From the NCBI RefSeq assembly GCF_001618865.1, contig NZ_CP015136.1, positions 1,895,001-1,959,000 on the forward strand: a stretch of 64,000 nucleotides of DNA, written 5' to 3'. The stretch comes from Luteitalea pratensis (GTDB lineage: Bacteria > Acidobacteriota > Vicinamibacteria > Vicinamibacterales > Vicinamibacteraceae). Shown piece by piece: positions 35,475 to 45,234 of this stretch; the stretch's first letter is position 1, and each line of letters opens with the position of its first letter. The notes beneath the pieces are model-generated. The model worked only from the letters and a program-made list of their open reading frames with translations, did not search any database and was not told the origin of the DNA. The position numbers and the translations under genes are program-made.

Positions 35475-35714
35475 GGTGCGCTCCTGTCGCTCGTCCACGC
35501 GTCGTCGTGCCCGATCCACGGCGACGAATGATGAGACCTCGACGCGGGTTCAGCTCTGCGCGGCACTGCTGAAGAGATGCGGTAGGGTAGCCCCACTCCG
35601 GCCGGGGTGCCAAATCCAACCGGTGCCCGCGGGTCGGACGGACAAGGGTCCATGGCGCCCGCGCCACCTGATCCATAATCGGACTCGCTCCTGCAGGGTC
35701 AGCAGACATTGTCG

Positions 35715-37569
<1,855 letters not shown>

Positions 37570-37590
37570 TAGATGGCCTGCCGCCTACGG

Positions 37591-37639
37591 CCTCTAGCCT
37601 CCAGCCTCCAGCCTCCAGCCTCCAGCCTCCAGCCTCTAG
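37591..37639 (+). repeat. Heptamer tandem array (CCTCCAG, 7 units) at the end of the eCIS operon
   Basis: CCTCTAG, CCTCCAG five times, CCTCTAG, in one register. CCTCCAG is the complement-strand form of the GCTGGAG unit at 29222-29235. The TAG stop of the minus-strand DUF6519 gene (37636-37638) lies inside the last unit. Confidence 0.85.
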
Positions 37640-40023
37640 ATTGCGAGCAGGGCGCCGGGGTACTGCAGTTCGTTGAGTTTGGCCATCAGCGCCTCGTCAC
37701 CGACCACGAAGTCCGGCGGGTTGCCGGCAGCCATCGACGTACGGACCTGCCGCAGCAGGATGTTGTCCTCGAGGGGCGTGGTTCGGATCTCGAGCCGCAG
37801 GTGCGTAGACAGCATGTCGTTGAGTACGGTGCCGAGCTTCTCGAAGCGCGTGCTGCTCAGGGCCGTCAGGGTGCGAACGCCGGTACGGCCGGCCAGCGCC
37901 GCCGCCCTCGTCGGATCGAATGCTTGTGCGGCGTCGACGGCGTAGTTGGGTGGCAGTGCCTCGACGACCGATCGGTGCTCGCGCTGGATGCCGAACGCGA
38001 TGGCCTCTCGCCCGAGGTTCGACGAGAAGAACCGGCTGGTGCGGCTCGGGATGAGTCCGACGCGCGGCTGTGGTGCCTCCTCGGGACCGAGCCAGAACCA
38101 CATCTCGAAATTGCCACCGCTCCGGTTGTTGCCGCTGGGCAGGCGGAGGGCCGTGTGTCCGCGTGCCGGCACACCGAAGGCCTCGCCGTCGAGATACAAA
38201 TCCGGCCCGCGCGGTCCCCAGATGAAATTGCCGTTCAGCGACAGGCGCGCGAGCAGGCGCTTGATCTGTCCGTGCGTGCGCTGCGCCAATGCCTCCAGCA
38301 GGTTGCTGGACAGCCACGACGCGATGTCGACGATGACATCGCCTTGTGCTTGCGGCGACCACACGATGAGGGGACCATCGGCATTGACCTGCCCCGCCAC
38401 CGTGATCGTCGTGAAGCCGATGGACCCGAGGCTCGCCATCTGCCACTGCTCGGCCTCGATGCTCGTCGTCGGCCACGGCAGGTCGATGGTCACGCGACAG
38501 ACCGGGTTGGGCATTCCGCGCGTGTTGCGCACGCTGTCCTGGAACACCGGCTTGTCGCACGTGATGGTAATCCCCTTCGCAAGTTCGGCCGGGGCAATCA
38601 CGACGTCGTTGTCGAGGACGCGGCCGTTCATGAGCGCGACCTTCTCGATGTGGATGCCGGGCTCGCTGCCGCCGCTCGCGCGGCACAGGATGTCGATCGC
38701 CTGCTGCACCGTGCGCACCGTCGCCAGGTTGCTGCAGGCCGACGGGTCGTAGGACACATCCGATGCCGCGATCGCGGTGAGGGGCGGGAACAGGGGCCGG
38801 CAGTCGGCGAGGTTGCTGAAGACGCCACCGCCGAAACGTACCGCGGCGAGCGCGCAGTAGTGATGGTCCGTGCCGTGCCGGCGTTCGAAGATCGGCTGCG
38901 ATGGGTTCCTGGGGTCGAGCGGCCACTCGACCTTGCCTGTCAGCGTCCGCGCCGGGATCTGCCAGTAGTCGCCCGGCGTGAAGGTGCCCCTGTCGAACTC
39001 GACCTGCACACCGTCCTCGAGATCGATGGGCTGGCCGGATACGACCGTGTCCACGCCGTCCCATCGCCGCAGCGTTGGTTGGCTGCCCACAGCCAGGTTC
39101 GTGTTGGCCGGAATGAGGACCGTCACCTCGTCGCCGAGCACCGTCTGTACCTCGAGCAGCAGACCCGGCTCGTTGCGCAGCTCTCGTGCTTCATCGGTCA
39201 GTTCCACGAAGCGCGCCGACGCGAATCCCAGCACATCGTCCCGGCCGGGATCCTCGACACGGATCGTCTTCGCCACCGCGTCGACGGCAAGCACGCGCGA
39301 GACGATGCTGCCGTTGTCGCGCGACCACTTGAAGCGGACCCTGTTCTCGACCGTGTCGTGGATCTCCACGCGATACAGCTGGTTCTCGAGCCGCCGGTAG
39401 CCGCCACCCTGCGGCGCGAGGCAGTCGTTGGTCGCGTCCTCGCCGGGGACGGCGCGCGCACGCAGCCGTCCGGTCGGCGCCTCCGGCGCGACAAACGCGC
39501 CGCATCCCTTCTCCTCGACCTCGACCAGCCGTGCCTGCCATACCACCTGCACCCGCGTGGCAGTGTCGGGACCACCCAGCGCGACCTCGCGCAGGGCCGG
39601 AAATCCATCTGGCGACTGATCGACCGCCGTGACGTGTCGCTCCCACACATCGAGGTACACCGCGAACAAGCCATCATCGACGGGCAAGGGCACGCCAGGC
39701 AGATCTGGCTGCTTCGACAGTCGCATGCCACCTTCGCGATGGTTCTCGCACCGCAGGCCGTCCACGTAGATCTGCCCTGGCGCGATCAGCAGATCCCGAC
39801 CTTCGTCAGCGAGTGCGACCTGGAAGTGCCGGAACTCGTCGGGCGAATGCTTGGGTGCACCGGTGCGGCCGATGGCGTCGACCGCCGATGCCCGCTCGCG
39901 CTGTAGCGCGAGATCGGCCTGCTCGTTCCACTCGGCGTCGAGCAGCACGCGTCCCTGTTGAAGGCGCACACCGCTGTATCGGTTGGTGGGGCGGTGGGTC
40001 GAGCGACTGAAATCACCCTTCAT
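37636..40023 (-). CDS. DUF6519 protein of the eCIS (probable distal/fibre component)
   Basis: A 795-residue protein starting MKGDFSRSTHRPTNRYSGVRLQQGRVLLDAEWNEQ, the N-terminal signature of DUF6519 proteins that accompany eCIS loci. This region continues to about residue 330, with AVYLDVWERHVTAVDQSPD, YRVEIHDTVENRVRFKWSRDNGSIVSRV and GDYWQIPARTLTGKVEWP. The C-terminal 450 residues are beta-rich with a late helical end (LGTVLNDMLSTHLRLEIRTTPLEDNILLRQVRTSM). A role at the particle tip or as host-contact fibre is inferred from position after the baseplate genes. It is preceded by a 199-base repeat-containing gap, with GAGGTG before the ATG, so it may be transcribed partly on its own. Confidence 0.8.
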   Translation of the reverse strand: MKGDFSRSTHRPTNRYSGVRLQQGRVLLDAEWNEQADLALQRERASAVDAIGRTGAPKHSPDEFRHFQVALADEGRDLLIAPGQIYVDGLRCENHREGGMRLSKQPDLPGVPLPVDDGLFAVYLDVWERHVTAVDQSPDGFPALREVALGGPDTATRVQVVWQARLVEVEEKGCGAFVAPEAPTGRLRARAVPGEDATNDCLAPQGGGYRRLENQLYRVEIHDTVENRVRFKWSRDNGSIVSRVLAVDAVAKTIRVEDPGRDDVLGFASARFVELTDEARELRNEPGLLLEVQTVLGDEVTVLIPANTNLAVGSQPTLRRWDGVDTVVSGQPIDLEDGVQVEFDRGTFTPGDYWQIPARTLTGKVEWPLDPRNPSQPIFERRHGTDHHYCALAAVRFGGGVFSNLADCRPLFPPLTAIAASDVSYDPSACSNLATVRTVQQAIDILCRASGGSEPGIHIEKVALMNGRVLDNDVVIAPAELAKGITITCDKPVFQDSVRNTRGMPNPVCRVTIDLPWPTTSIEAEQWQMASLGSIGFTTITVAGQVNADGPLIVWSPQAQGDVIVDIASWLSSNLLEALAQRTHGQIKRLLARLSLNGNFIWGPRGPDLYLDGEAFGVPARGHTALRLPSGNNRSGGNFEMWFWLGPEEAPQPRVGLIPSRTSRFFSSNLGREAIAFGIQREHRSVVEALPPNYAVDAAQAFDPTRAAALAGRTGVRTLTALSSTRFEKLGTVLNDMLSTHLRLEIRTTPLEDNILLRQVRTSMAAGNPPDFVVGDEALMAKLNELQYPGALLAI

Positions 40024-40115
40024 GCTTCACCTCGAAAACTCCGGAACTCCGGTGCCGGTCGCCGACCGACGCGCAACGATGACCGTCGAGCAATTTGTCC
40101 ACCGTAGCCTTGGCG

Positions 40116-40210
40116 AAGGTGGAAGCTCGACGGCTACACCCATAGCTCGACGGTTACGACAGCACCCCCGTCGACCTGAAGGTCGACGGCTACAACAGCA
40201 AACGCGACGG
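40116..40210. repeat. Dispersed palindromic repeat cluster in the eCIS operon gap
   Basis: AGCTCGACGGCTAC and AGCTCGACGGTTAC are direct repeats about 20 bases apart. GTCGACCTGAAGGTCGAC (40170-40187, stem 8 bp) is the exact reverse complement of the copy at 4837-4854, and GGTCGACGGCTAC (40181-40193) matches 4784-4796. The surrounding 40024-40222 contains no gene. Confidence 0.75.
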
Positions 40211-40222
40211 CTACCACGGCAA

Positions 40223-42274
40223 TCATGACTGTGGCGACGCGACGATCACGCCCGCCTCGAGTCCGAACCGCAGGTACTCGTCGACCGCGATCTGCAAATT
40301 GCGCAGTCGCTGCGGCGCCTGCAGGAAGTGCCAGGCGCCCATCTCGCCCTGGTCCTCGGCCCCACGCGCAATGCGTTCGGGACACGTCGGCGCGAGCATC
40401 CCGTAGCCCGGATCGCCGTAGCGCAGCGATGAGAAGACGGGCGGCTCCGCGTTGCGCGCGGCCGTTGCCGGATGACAGCGGTAGCGTCGCGGCGTGCTGG
40501 ACGCGAAGGGCAAGGCGCAGAACCGCACGCAGCCGACCTGCCGCCGCTCGACGATCACTTCGCCGACGAAGATGCTGTCGGCGGCCTCGATCGTCCTGGA
40601 TCGCGCAGCGCCGACAACGGTGCTGCGGGCGACGTCGAGGGCATCGGCGGCGATCGCGCCGTCCACGATGCTGTCGGCGACGTGGAGGCTTGCCGAGGAC
40701 AGCCCGATCGGCAGGTCACCGGTAATGCTCCGCGACACGCTGATCTGCAGGCGCGGATTGGCGTCGATCGCCAGCGACAGCGCGCGCGGTGCGAACGTGC
40801 AATGCTCGATGTGCAGCGCGCCGAGGTGCCCGGCGGTCACTGCAAGAGCGCCCTCGAGCAGCAGCCCGTGCAGTACGAGGGCGCCGGGATCCGGGCTGGT
40901 GGCGGCCGCCATGCCCTTCACCTCGATGCGTCCGCGCACGTGCGCACGCAGCCCGGCGGGGACGAGCCGGCCGGTCACGCGCGCGAGCGGCGTGAGCACG
41001 TCGCCAGTCTCTTCCTCCGGCCAATCCGCCGACGCGATGACGAGCCGGCTCCGCGCCGGAATCCGGATGCGAGCGGCCTCGGTCTCCAGATTCGTTGCAT
41101 GCGTCCGACTGTCCATCATCACGATCACACCGTGCGTGCCTGCCGGCTGCTCGTTCCAGGCCGCGACAGCGTCGGCGAGGGACGCCGTGATCCGTGCGTC
41201 CCCGGGCGGCGGTTCGCGCATCACGCCCATCTGCCAGGTCACGCCATCAGCCAGCCAGGGAGCGATCGCCGCGCGGCGATCGTAGGGGCCGCCGCCCAGA
41301 TCGCCGGCCGTGCCGTGGGCATGGCACGTCGTGACCTCGCCCGACGGCTCGTTGCCGAACGCCACGCGCCCCAGCGTCGGATCGATCGCGATGCGGCCGG
41401 GCCTGCCTGCATGCGCCCAGGCGCCCGCCGCGGTGTCCGACAAGTCGCACACGTCGATGAACGACCCGGGTTGCACGACACCGCCGACGCTGACTCGAAG
41501 GCTCCGGACCTCGTCGGGAGTGCCGTAATACCAGCGCAGGTCGTCGTGCAGCGCGCGCCGGCCGATCGTCCGAGGCACGTGTCGTGGTCCGGCAAGGGCC
41601 GAGACGGCGTCCTCCGCCGACGGTACGTTCACGAGCGGCACGTCGAGACCAAGCGGATGGCACACGTAGCGGCGCGCGTCGATCCGCCGCGCGGTCGCAT
41701 GCGTCAGGCGTTGCGGCTGGAGGCGGAACAGGAACACGCCGACGTTCGGGCTGTTGTGACGCCCGCGGCCGCTGTCGATGTGCCGGACGTCGGCCATGCG
41801 CGTGGTGCGGTCGAAGGCAGTCGACCGTTCCTGCAGCGCGCTCGCCTGGCGGACCGCCGTCGTCGCATGCGCACCCAGTCGCGGATGGTTGACGTGCTGC
41901 GTCGTCGACAGGCGCTCGAAGTACTCGACGACCGCCGCGGGCCATCCGGTCAAGTCGCGCGCGAGCGCTTCCAGCACCGCTGCGGTGCCCTTGCGCCGCC
42001 GGTAAGCGAGTGTGTTCGCGACGTAGCCCCGCTGCGTCGACACGCCGTCGCCGACGGGGACCAGTGGCGTCACGCCGAGCAGGTCGCCGATGTAGGGCAC
42101 GACCCACTCGTCGCACGTCTCGATGAACCAGTTGTCGTACAGGCCCGCGATGTCGTCCTCGACGCGCGCGACTTCCGTGTCGAGCACCGACAGCAGCGCG
42201 CGCAGCGGCGACCCCTGCGCATCGTCCCGGACGCGGTAGATCGACGGCAGCAAATCGAACAGGCGGTCGCTCAT
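40223..42274 (-). CDS. eCIS gpI-like baseplate protein fused to a probable beta-helix
   Basis: 683 residues. The first 120 are like P2 gpI / phage tail protein I: LPSIYRVRDDAQGSPLRALLSVLDTEVARVEDDIAGLYDNWFIETCDEWVVPYIGDLLGV. The middle part is unrecognised (RRIDARRYVCHPLGLDVPLVN, then GRIAIDPTLGRVAFGNEP, a phrase common in tail-associated proteins). Residues about 440-590 form regular short strands (GALVLHGLLLEGALAV, LGALHIEHCTFAPRALSL, SLHVADSIVDGAIAADALDVARSTVVG), as in right-handed parallel beta-helices of fibres and pectate lyases. It probably links the baseplate to a receptor-facing surface. It overlaps the upstream gpJ gene by 4 bases. Confidence 0.82.
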   Translation of the reverse strand: MSDRLFDLLPSIYRVRDDAQGSPLRALLSVLDTEVARVEDDIAGLYDNWFIETCDEWVVPYIGDLLGVTPLVPVGDGVSTQRGYVANTLAYRRRKGTAAVLEALARDLTGWPAAVVEYFERLSTTQHVNHPRLGAHATTAVRQASALQERSTAFDRTTRMADVRHIDSGRGRHNSPNVGVFLFRLQPQRLTHATARRIDARRYVCHPLGLDVPLVNVPSAEDAVSALAGPRHVPRTIGRRALHDDLRWYYGTPDEVRSLRVSVGGVVQPGSFIDVCDLSDTAAGAWAHAGRPGRIAIDPTLGRVAFGNEPSGEVTTCHAHGTAGDLGGGPYDRRAAIAPWLADGVTWQMGVMREPPPGDARITASLADAVAAWNEQPAGTHGVIVMMDSRTHATNLETEAARIRIPARSRLVIASADWPEEETGDVLTPLARVTGRLVPAGLRAHVRGRIEVKGMAAATSPDPGALVLHGLLLEGALAVTAGHLGALHIEHCTFAPRALSLAIDANPRLQISVSRSITGDLPIGLSSASLHVADSIVDGAIAADALDVARSTVVGAARSRTIEAADSIFVGEVIVERRQVGCVRFCALPFASSTPRRYRCHPATAARNAEPPVFSSLRYGDPGYGMLAPTCPERIARGAEDQGEMGAWHFLQAPQRLRNLQIAVDEYLRFGLEAGVIVASPQS

Positions 42275-45234
42275 GACGTCATCGTCTCGGCTGGCACGCG
42301 GGTGAGTGCGATGCCAAGCGGATTGATCAGCAGCAGTTGCGCAAGGGCAGTCGGGGCGGCATCACCGTCGGGCCAGATCACGTCGTCGGCCACCAGGCGA
42401 CCACGCGCCGGAAGGCCTGGAGGCTGGTCGAATCGATGCAGCGTGTCGACGTCCACCATCACCACGCCCGGCACCTGTTGCACCACGCGGACGATGTGCC
42501 CGAGGTCGACGACGTCGACGAACCGGCGGGTAGCGAACGAGAAACGCGCCTGCAGGACGGCCCGGATGGCGGCGTCCACGTCGCTCCACTCATGCCGGTC
42601 ATCGATGAGCACGTTGGCGCTGACGTTGAAGAACACCGGCTGGTACGTGTCGACGCGGATGCGCAGGCCGGGGTCCCGGCTGCGCGCAATCGCCTCGACG
42701 AGGTTTCGACCCAACGCTGACGAGGCCCCGACGCGGTGATCCGGGAGTGCACCTGACGAAGCAGGGCCAGGTGCCGGTGCGTCCGCGGCCACAGTGAGGT
42801 GGATCCACTGCGTGCCGGCGTGCCAGAGCGTGCGAGCCCGTGCCTTGCCGATGCCGGCAAAGGCGTTGGCGAAGTGTTCGGCGTCGGGTGCCGACACGAT
42901 GCGACCCATGGCGCGAACCGTCTGCGGTGCGTTCTCCCGAGCGGCGTCGCGGGTCTCGGGATCGGCCGCCCCCGAGGCGCCGACCGGATTGGTGACGCCG
43001 CGAACGCCGAGCGGCCGCGTCAGCAGCAGCGTGAGCCGGTCACGCCCGACCATGCCGGCCGCGCCGATGCCCGTGCGGTAGGTCGCCTCCACGTTTTCCA
43101 CACCGGTGGGCAAGCGGGCGCCGCGCGTGCCGTCGCCGAACGTGACCTCGGCCCGGCCGTCGTCCGCGATCCGTACCTGGTAGCTCTCGCTGTCGGATTC
43201 CTCGTCGAGCAGGTGCGCCTTCCCGGCCCACCGTACGCGGTTCACCCGCACCTCGAGCGAATTCGCGGCGCCAGAGGCGCTGGCCGTGCTCGTATACGTC
43301 AGCGGTGACTTCCGCAAGTAGAAATGCTGGCCCGGCTGCGCCGCATTGCCACTGCCGAGCACTTCCGCGACGCGCTCACCGTGTGTCGCGAGGACGACGT
43401 TGGCATTCAGTGTGACCGTCTGGCGGACGTAGGTGAACGCGAGTCCTGGCGAGGAGAAGTACAGTGTCGTGAAGCCTCCCGCGTGCTCCACCTGCTCGAG
43501 TGTCACGACCTCGCTCACGGTTACGCCAGGCAGGTCCTCCCGTTCACCCGTGACGACGATCGGCTGTCCCTCGCGCAGGCGCAACACCATCCGATCGAGT
43601 GTCAGCTGTGTCGCTTCGGTGGTGCCGTGGCCAAGCGGCGCGTCGATCGGCAACTGCGCCAGCGCCAGCTGGTCGCTCAGGACGTGCGCCGTCGTGGTCC
43701 GCGTGGTGAATGCCGGGCTCTTGTCGGTGTCGTTGTTGGCCAGGCCCTCGCCCGAGTCCGTCCTGGCGAGTTCGAGGCCGGTGGCCTTGCCGGCAAGCCC
43801 GAAACCGGCCAGCGACGTTTCGCCGGCGGTCGCGACGCGGAACGGGGTGTACTGCCGTGGCGGGCGCTCGAGGACCACCCATCCGTCTCCCGTAATTCCG
43901 GGGACGACACGATCGAGAAGGAAGTCCGCCTCGCGGTAGTACCCGACAACGGCACCGTTCGAGTCCCGGCGTGAGTCCTGCCACACCGGCAGGCCGCCGC
44001 CCGCGTCCCAGTCGACGAACCCGGACTGTGCCGCGGCCGTCAGGCTCCTGAACGCCGGTGCGTTGTGGCCGAAGATGCCCGCGCGCGTCCGCATGGCGAA
44101 CGCACCTGGCTCGCCAGGACCGAGCCGCGTCTTCGGGCGTGGATTGTTGACCGTCGTGTAGATGTAGTCGAGCGCGGCGCGCGGATCCCAGCCCTGCACG
44201 CTCATCCACGCGGTGAGGTCGCGGTCGCTCCATGACTGGTTGACGACGGCACGGGTGACCGACCGTGCATCGAGCACGGTGCGGCGGATCGACGCGATCG
44301 CTCGCCTCCTGATGATCGGCACCAGCGTGGGTCGCGGAGGAACGGCCGCATCGAAGTCGACGCGCGTGCGGCCCTGCGCGTCCTCCTCCTGCACGCGGCG
44401 GATCGTGCGCGTGAGCGTCTGCGGCGGTGAGTCCTCGTCGTGCCGGCCGACCAGGAGCACGACATCGCCGGCCTTCAGGTTCGTGGTGGTGCCGTCGACG
44501 TACAGGGTCTCGATCTCGACACCAGCCACGGTGCCGGTCGAGGGCAGCGGCGTGTCGAGATCCAGCGGATGCGTCTCCGCCACATCGAGTGTCGCCGCGC
44601 CTTCACCCGCGCCGACGCCGATCGCGAGCAGGTACAGCTTGCCGCCATTGATGGCAAGCGTCTGTGGGTGCAGCAGTCGCGGCCGCAGCACGTTCCAGTC
44701 GGCGCGTGCCAGCAGGTCCGCATTCGTCTCGAAGGTCTGTGGCAGCTCGTTCTGGCCGGGCACGCTCTGCACGCGCGATCCGGCGGCGACGCTGACTTCC
44801 ACGGGTGCGCCCGGCGAGGTGTCGACCGAGTAGGCCAGGTGAACGCTCGCGGCGACACCCGGATTCAGCTCGTACCCGATCAGCCGTGCGAGCTCGAGAA
44901 TCGAACGCCGCTCCATCGCGGTCCGGAGGAAGCCCTCGTTCGCGATGCGCTCCTGGTAGAACGTGAGGACGTCGGCCACGCATGCCCACGCATCGAGCAG
45001 GGCGATGGCTGGATCGTCGGGCGTGCGGGCGGTGAGGGCTGCCAGCGGATGACGGACGTCGCCGGGTGCCGGTTCGACACTGGCGATCGGCAGCCGCGCG
45101 AGCAGCCTCCGCAGCACTGTCGCATGCGTGCCGCTGCGATAGGCGATGGCCGTCAGCCCGGGTGGATTCCCGACGGGTGGATTGGGGGGCAGTGGCGAGC
45201 ATCCGCCGCAGGTGGCTGTGTTGGGCTCGCTCAT
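42271..45234 (-). CDS. eCIS putative baseplate assembly protein, gpJ-like (second)
   Basis: A 987-residue wedge protein of the putative-baseplate-assembly family (Afp11/Pvc11-like, related to P2 gpJ). Signatures: Cys-rich start CGGCSPLPPNPPVGNPPGLTAIAYRSGTHATVL, then LLDAWACVADVLTFYQERIANEGFLRTA. The domain is repeated in PGFLP-like strands, and the C-terminal gpJ core has VTFGDGTRGARLPTGVENVEATYRTGIG, NVLIDDRHEWSDVDAAIRAVLQARFSF and LGHIVRVVQQVPGVVMVDVDTL. In contractile particles gpJ-type proteins form the triangular wedge around the hub. ATGA overlaps both neighbours. Confidence 0.9.
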   Translation of the reverse strand: MSEPNTATCGGCSPLPPNPPVGNPPGLTAIAYRSGTHATVLRRLLARLPIASVEPAPGDVRHPLAALTARTPDDPAIALLDAWACVADVLTFYQERIANEGFLRTAMERRSILELARLIGYELNPGVAASVHLAYSVDTSPGAPVEVSVAAGSRVQSVPGQNELPQTFETNADLLARADWNVLRPRLLHPQTLAINGGKLYLLAIGVGAGEGAATLDVAETHPLDLDTPLPSTGTVAGVEIETLYVDGTTTNLKAGDVVLLVGRHDEDSPPQTLTRTIRRVQEEDAQGRTRVDFDAAVPPRPTLVPIIRRRAIASIRRTVLDARSVTRAVVNQSWSDRDLTAWMSVQGWDPRAALDYIYTTVNNPRPKTRLGPGEPGAFAMRTRAGIFGHNAPAFRSLTAAAQSGFVDWDAGGGLPVWQDSRRDSNGAVVGYYREADFLLDRVVPGITGDGWVVLERPPRQYTPFRVATAGETSLAGFGLAGKATGLELARTDSGEGLANNDTDKSPAFTTRTTTAHVLSDQLALAQLPIDAPLGHGTTEATQLTLDRMVLRLREGQPIVVTGEREDLPGVTVSEVVTLEQVEHAGGFTTLYFSSPGLAFTYVRQTVTLNANVVLATHGERVAEVLGSGNAAQPGQHFYLRKSPLTYTSTASASGAANSLEVRVNRVRWAGKAHLLDEESDSESYQVRIADDGRAEVTFGDGTRGARLPTGVENVEATYRTGIGAAGMVGRDRLTLLLTRPLGVRGVTNPVGASGAADPETRDAARENAPQTVRAMGRIVSAPDAEHFANAFAGIGKARARTLWHAGTQWIHLTVAADAPAPGPASSGALPDHRVGASSALGRNLVEAIARSRDPGLRIRVDTYQPVFFNVSANVLIDDRHEWSDVDAAIRAVLQARFSFATRRFVDVVDLGHIVRVVQQVPGVVMVDVDTLHRFDQPPGLPARGRLVADDVIWPDGDAAPTALAQLLLINPLGIALTRVPAETMTS

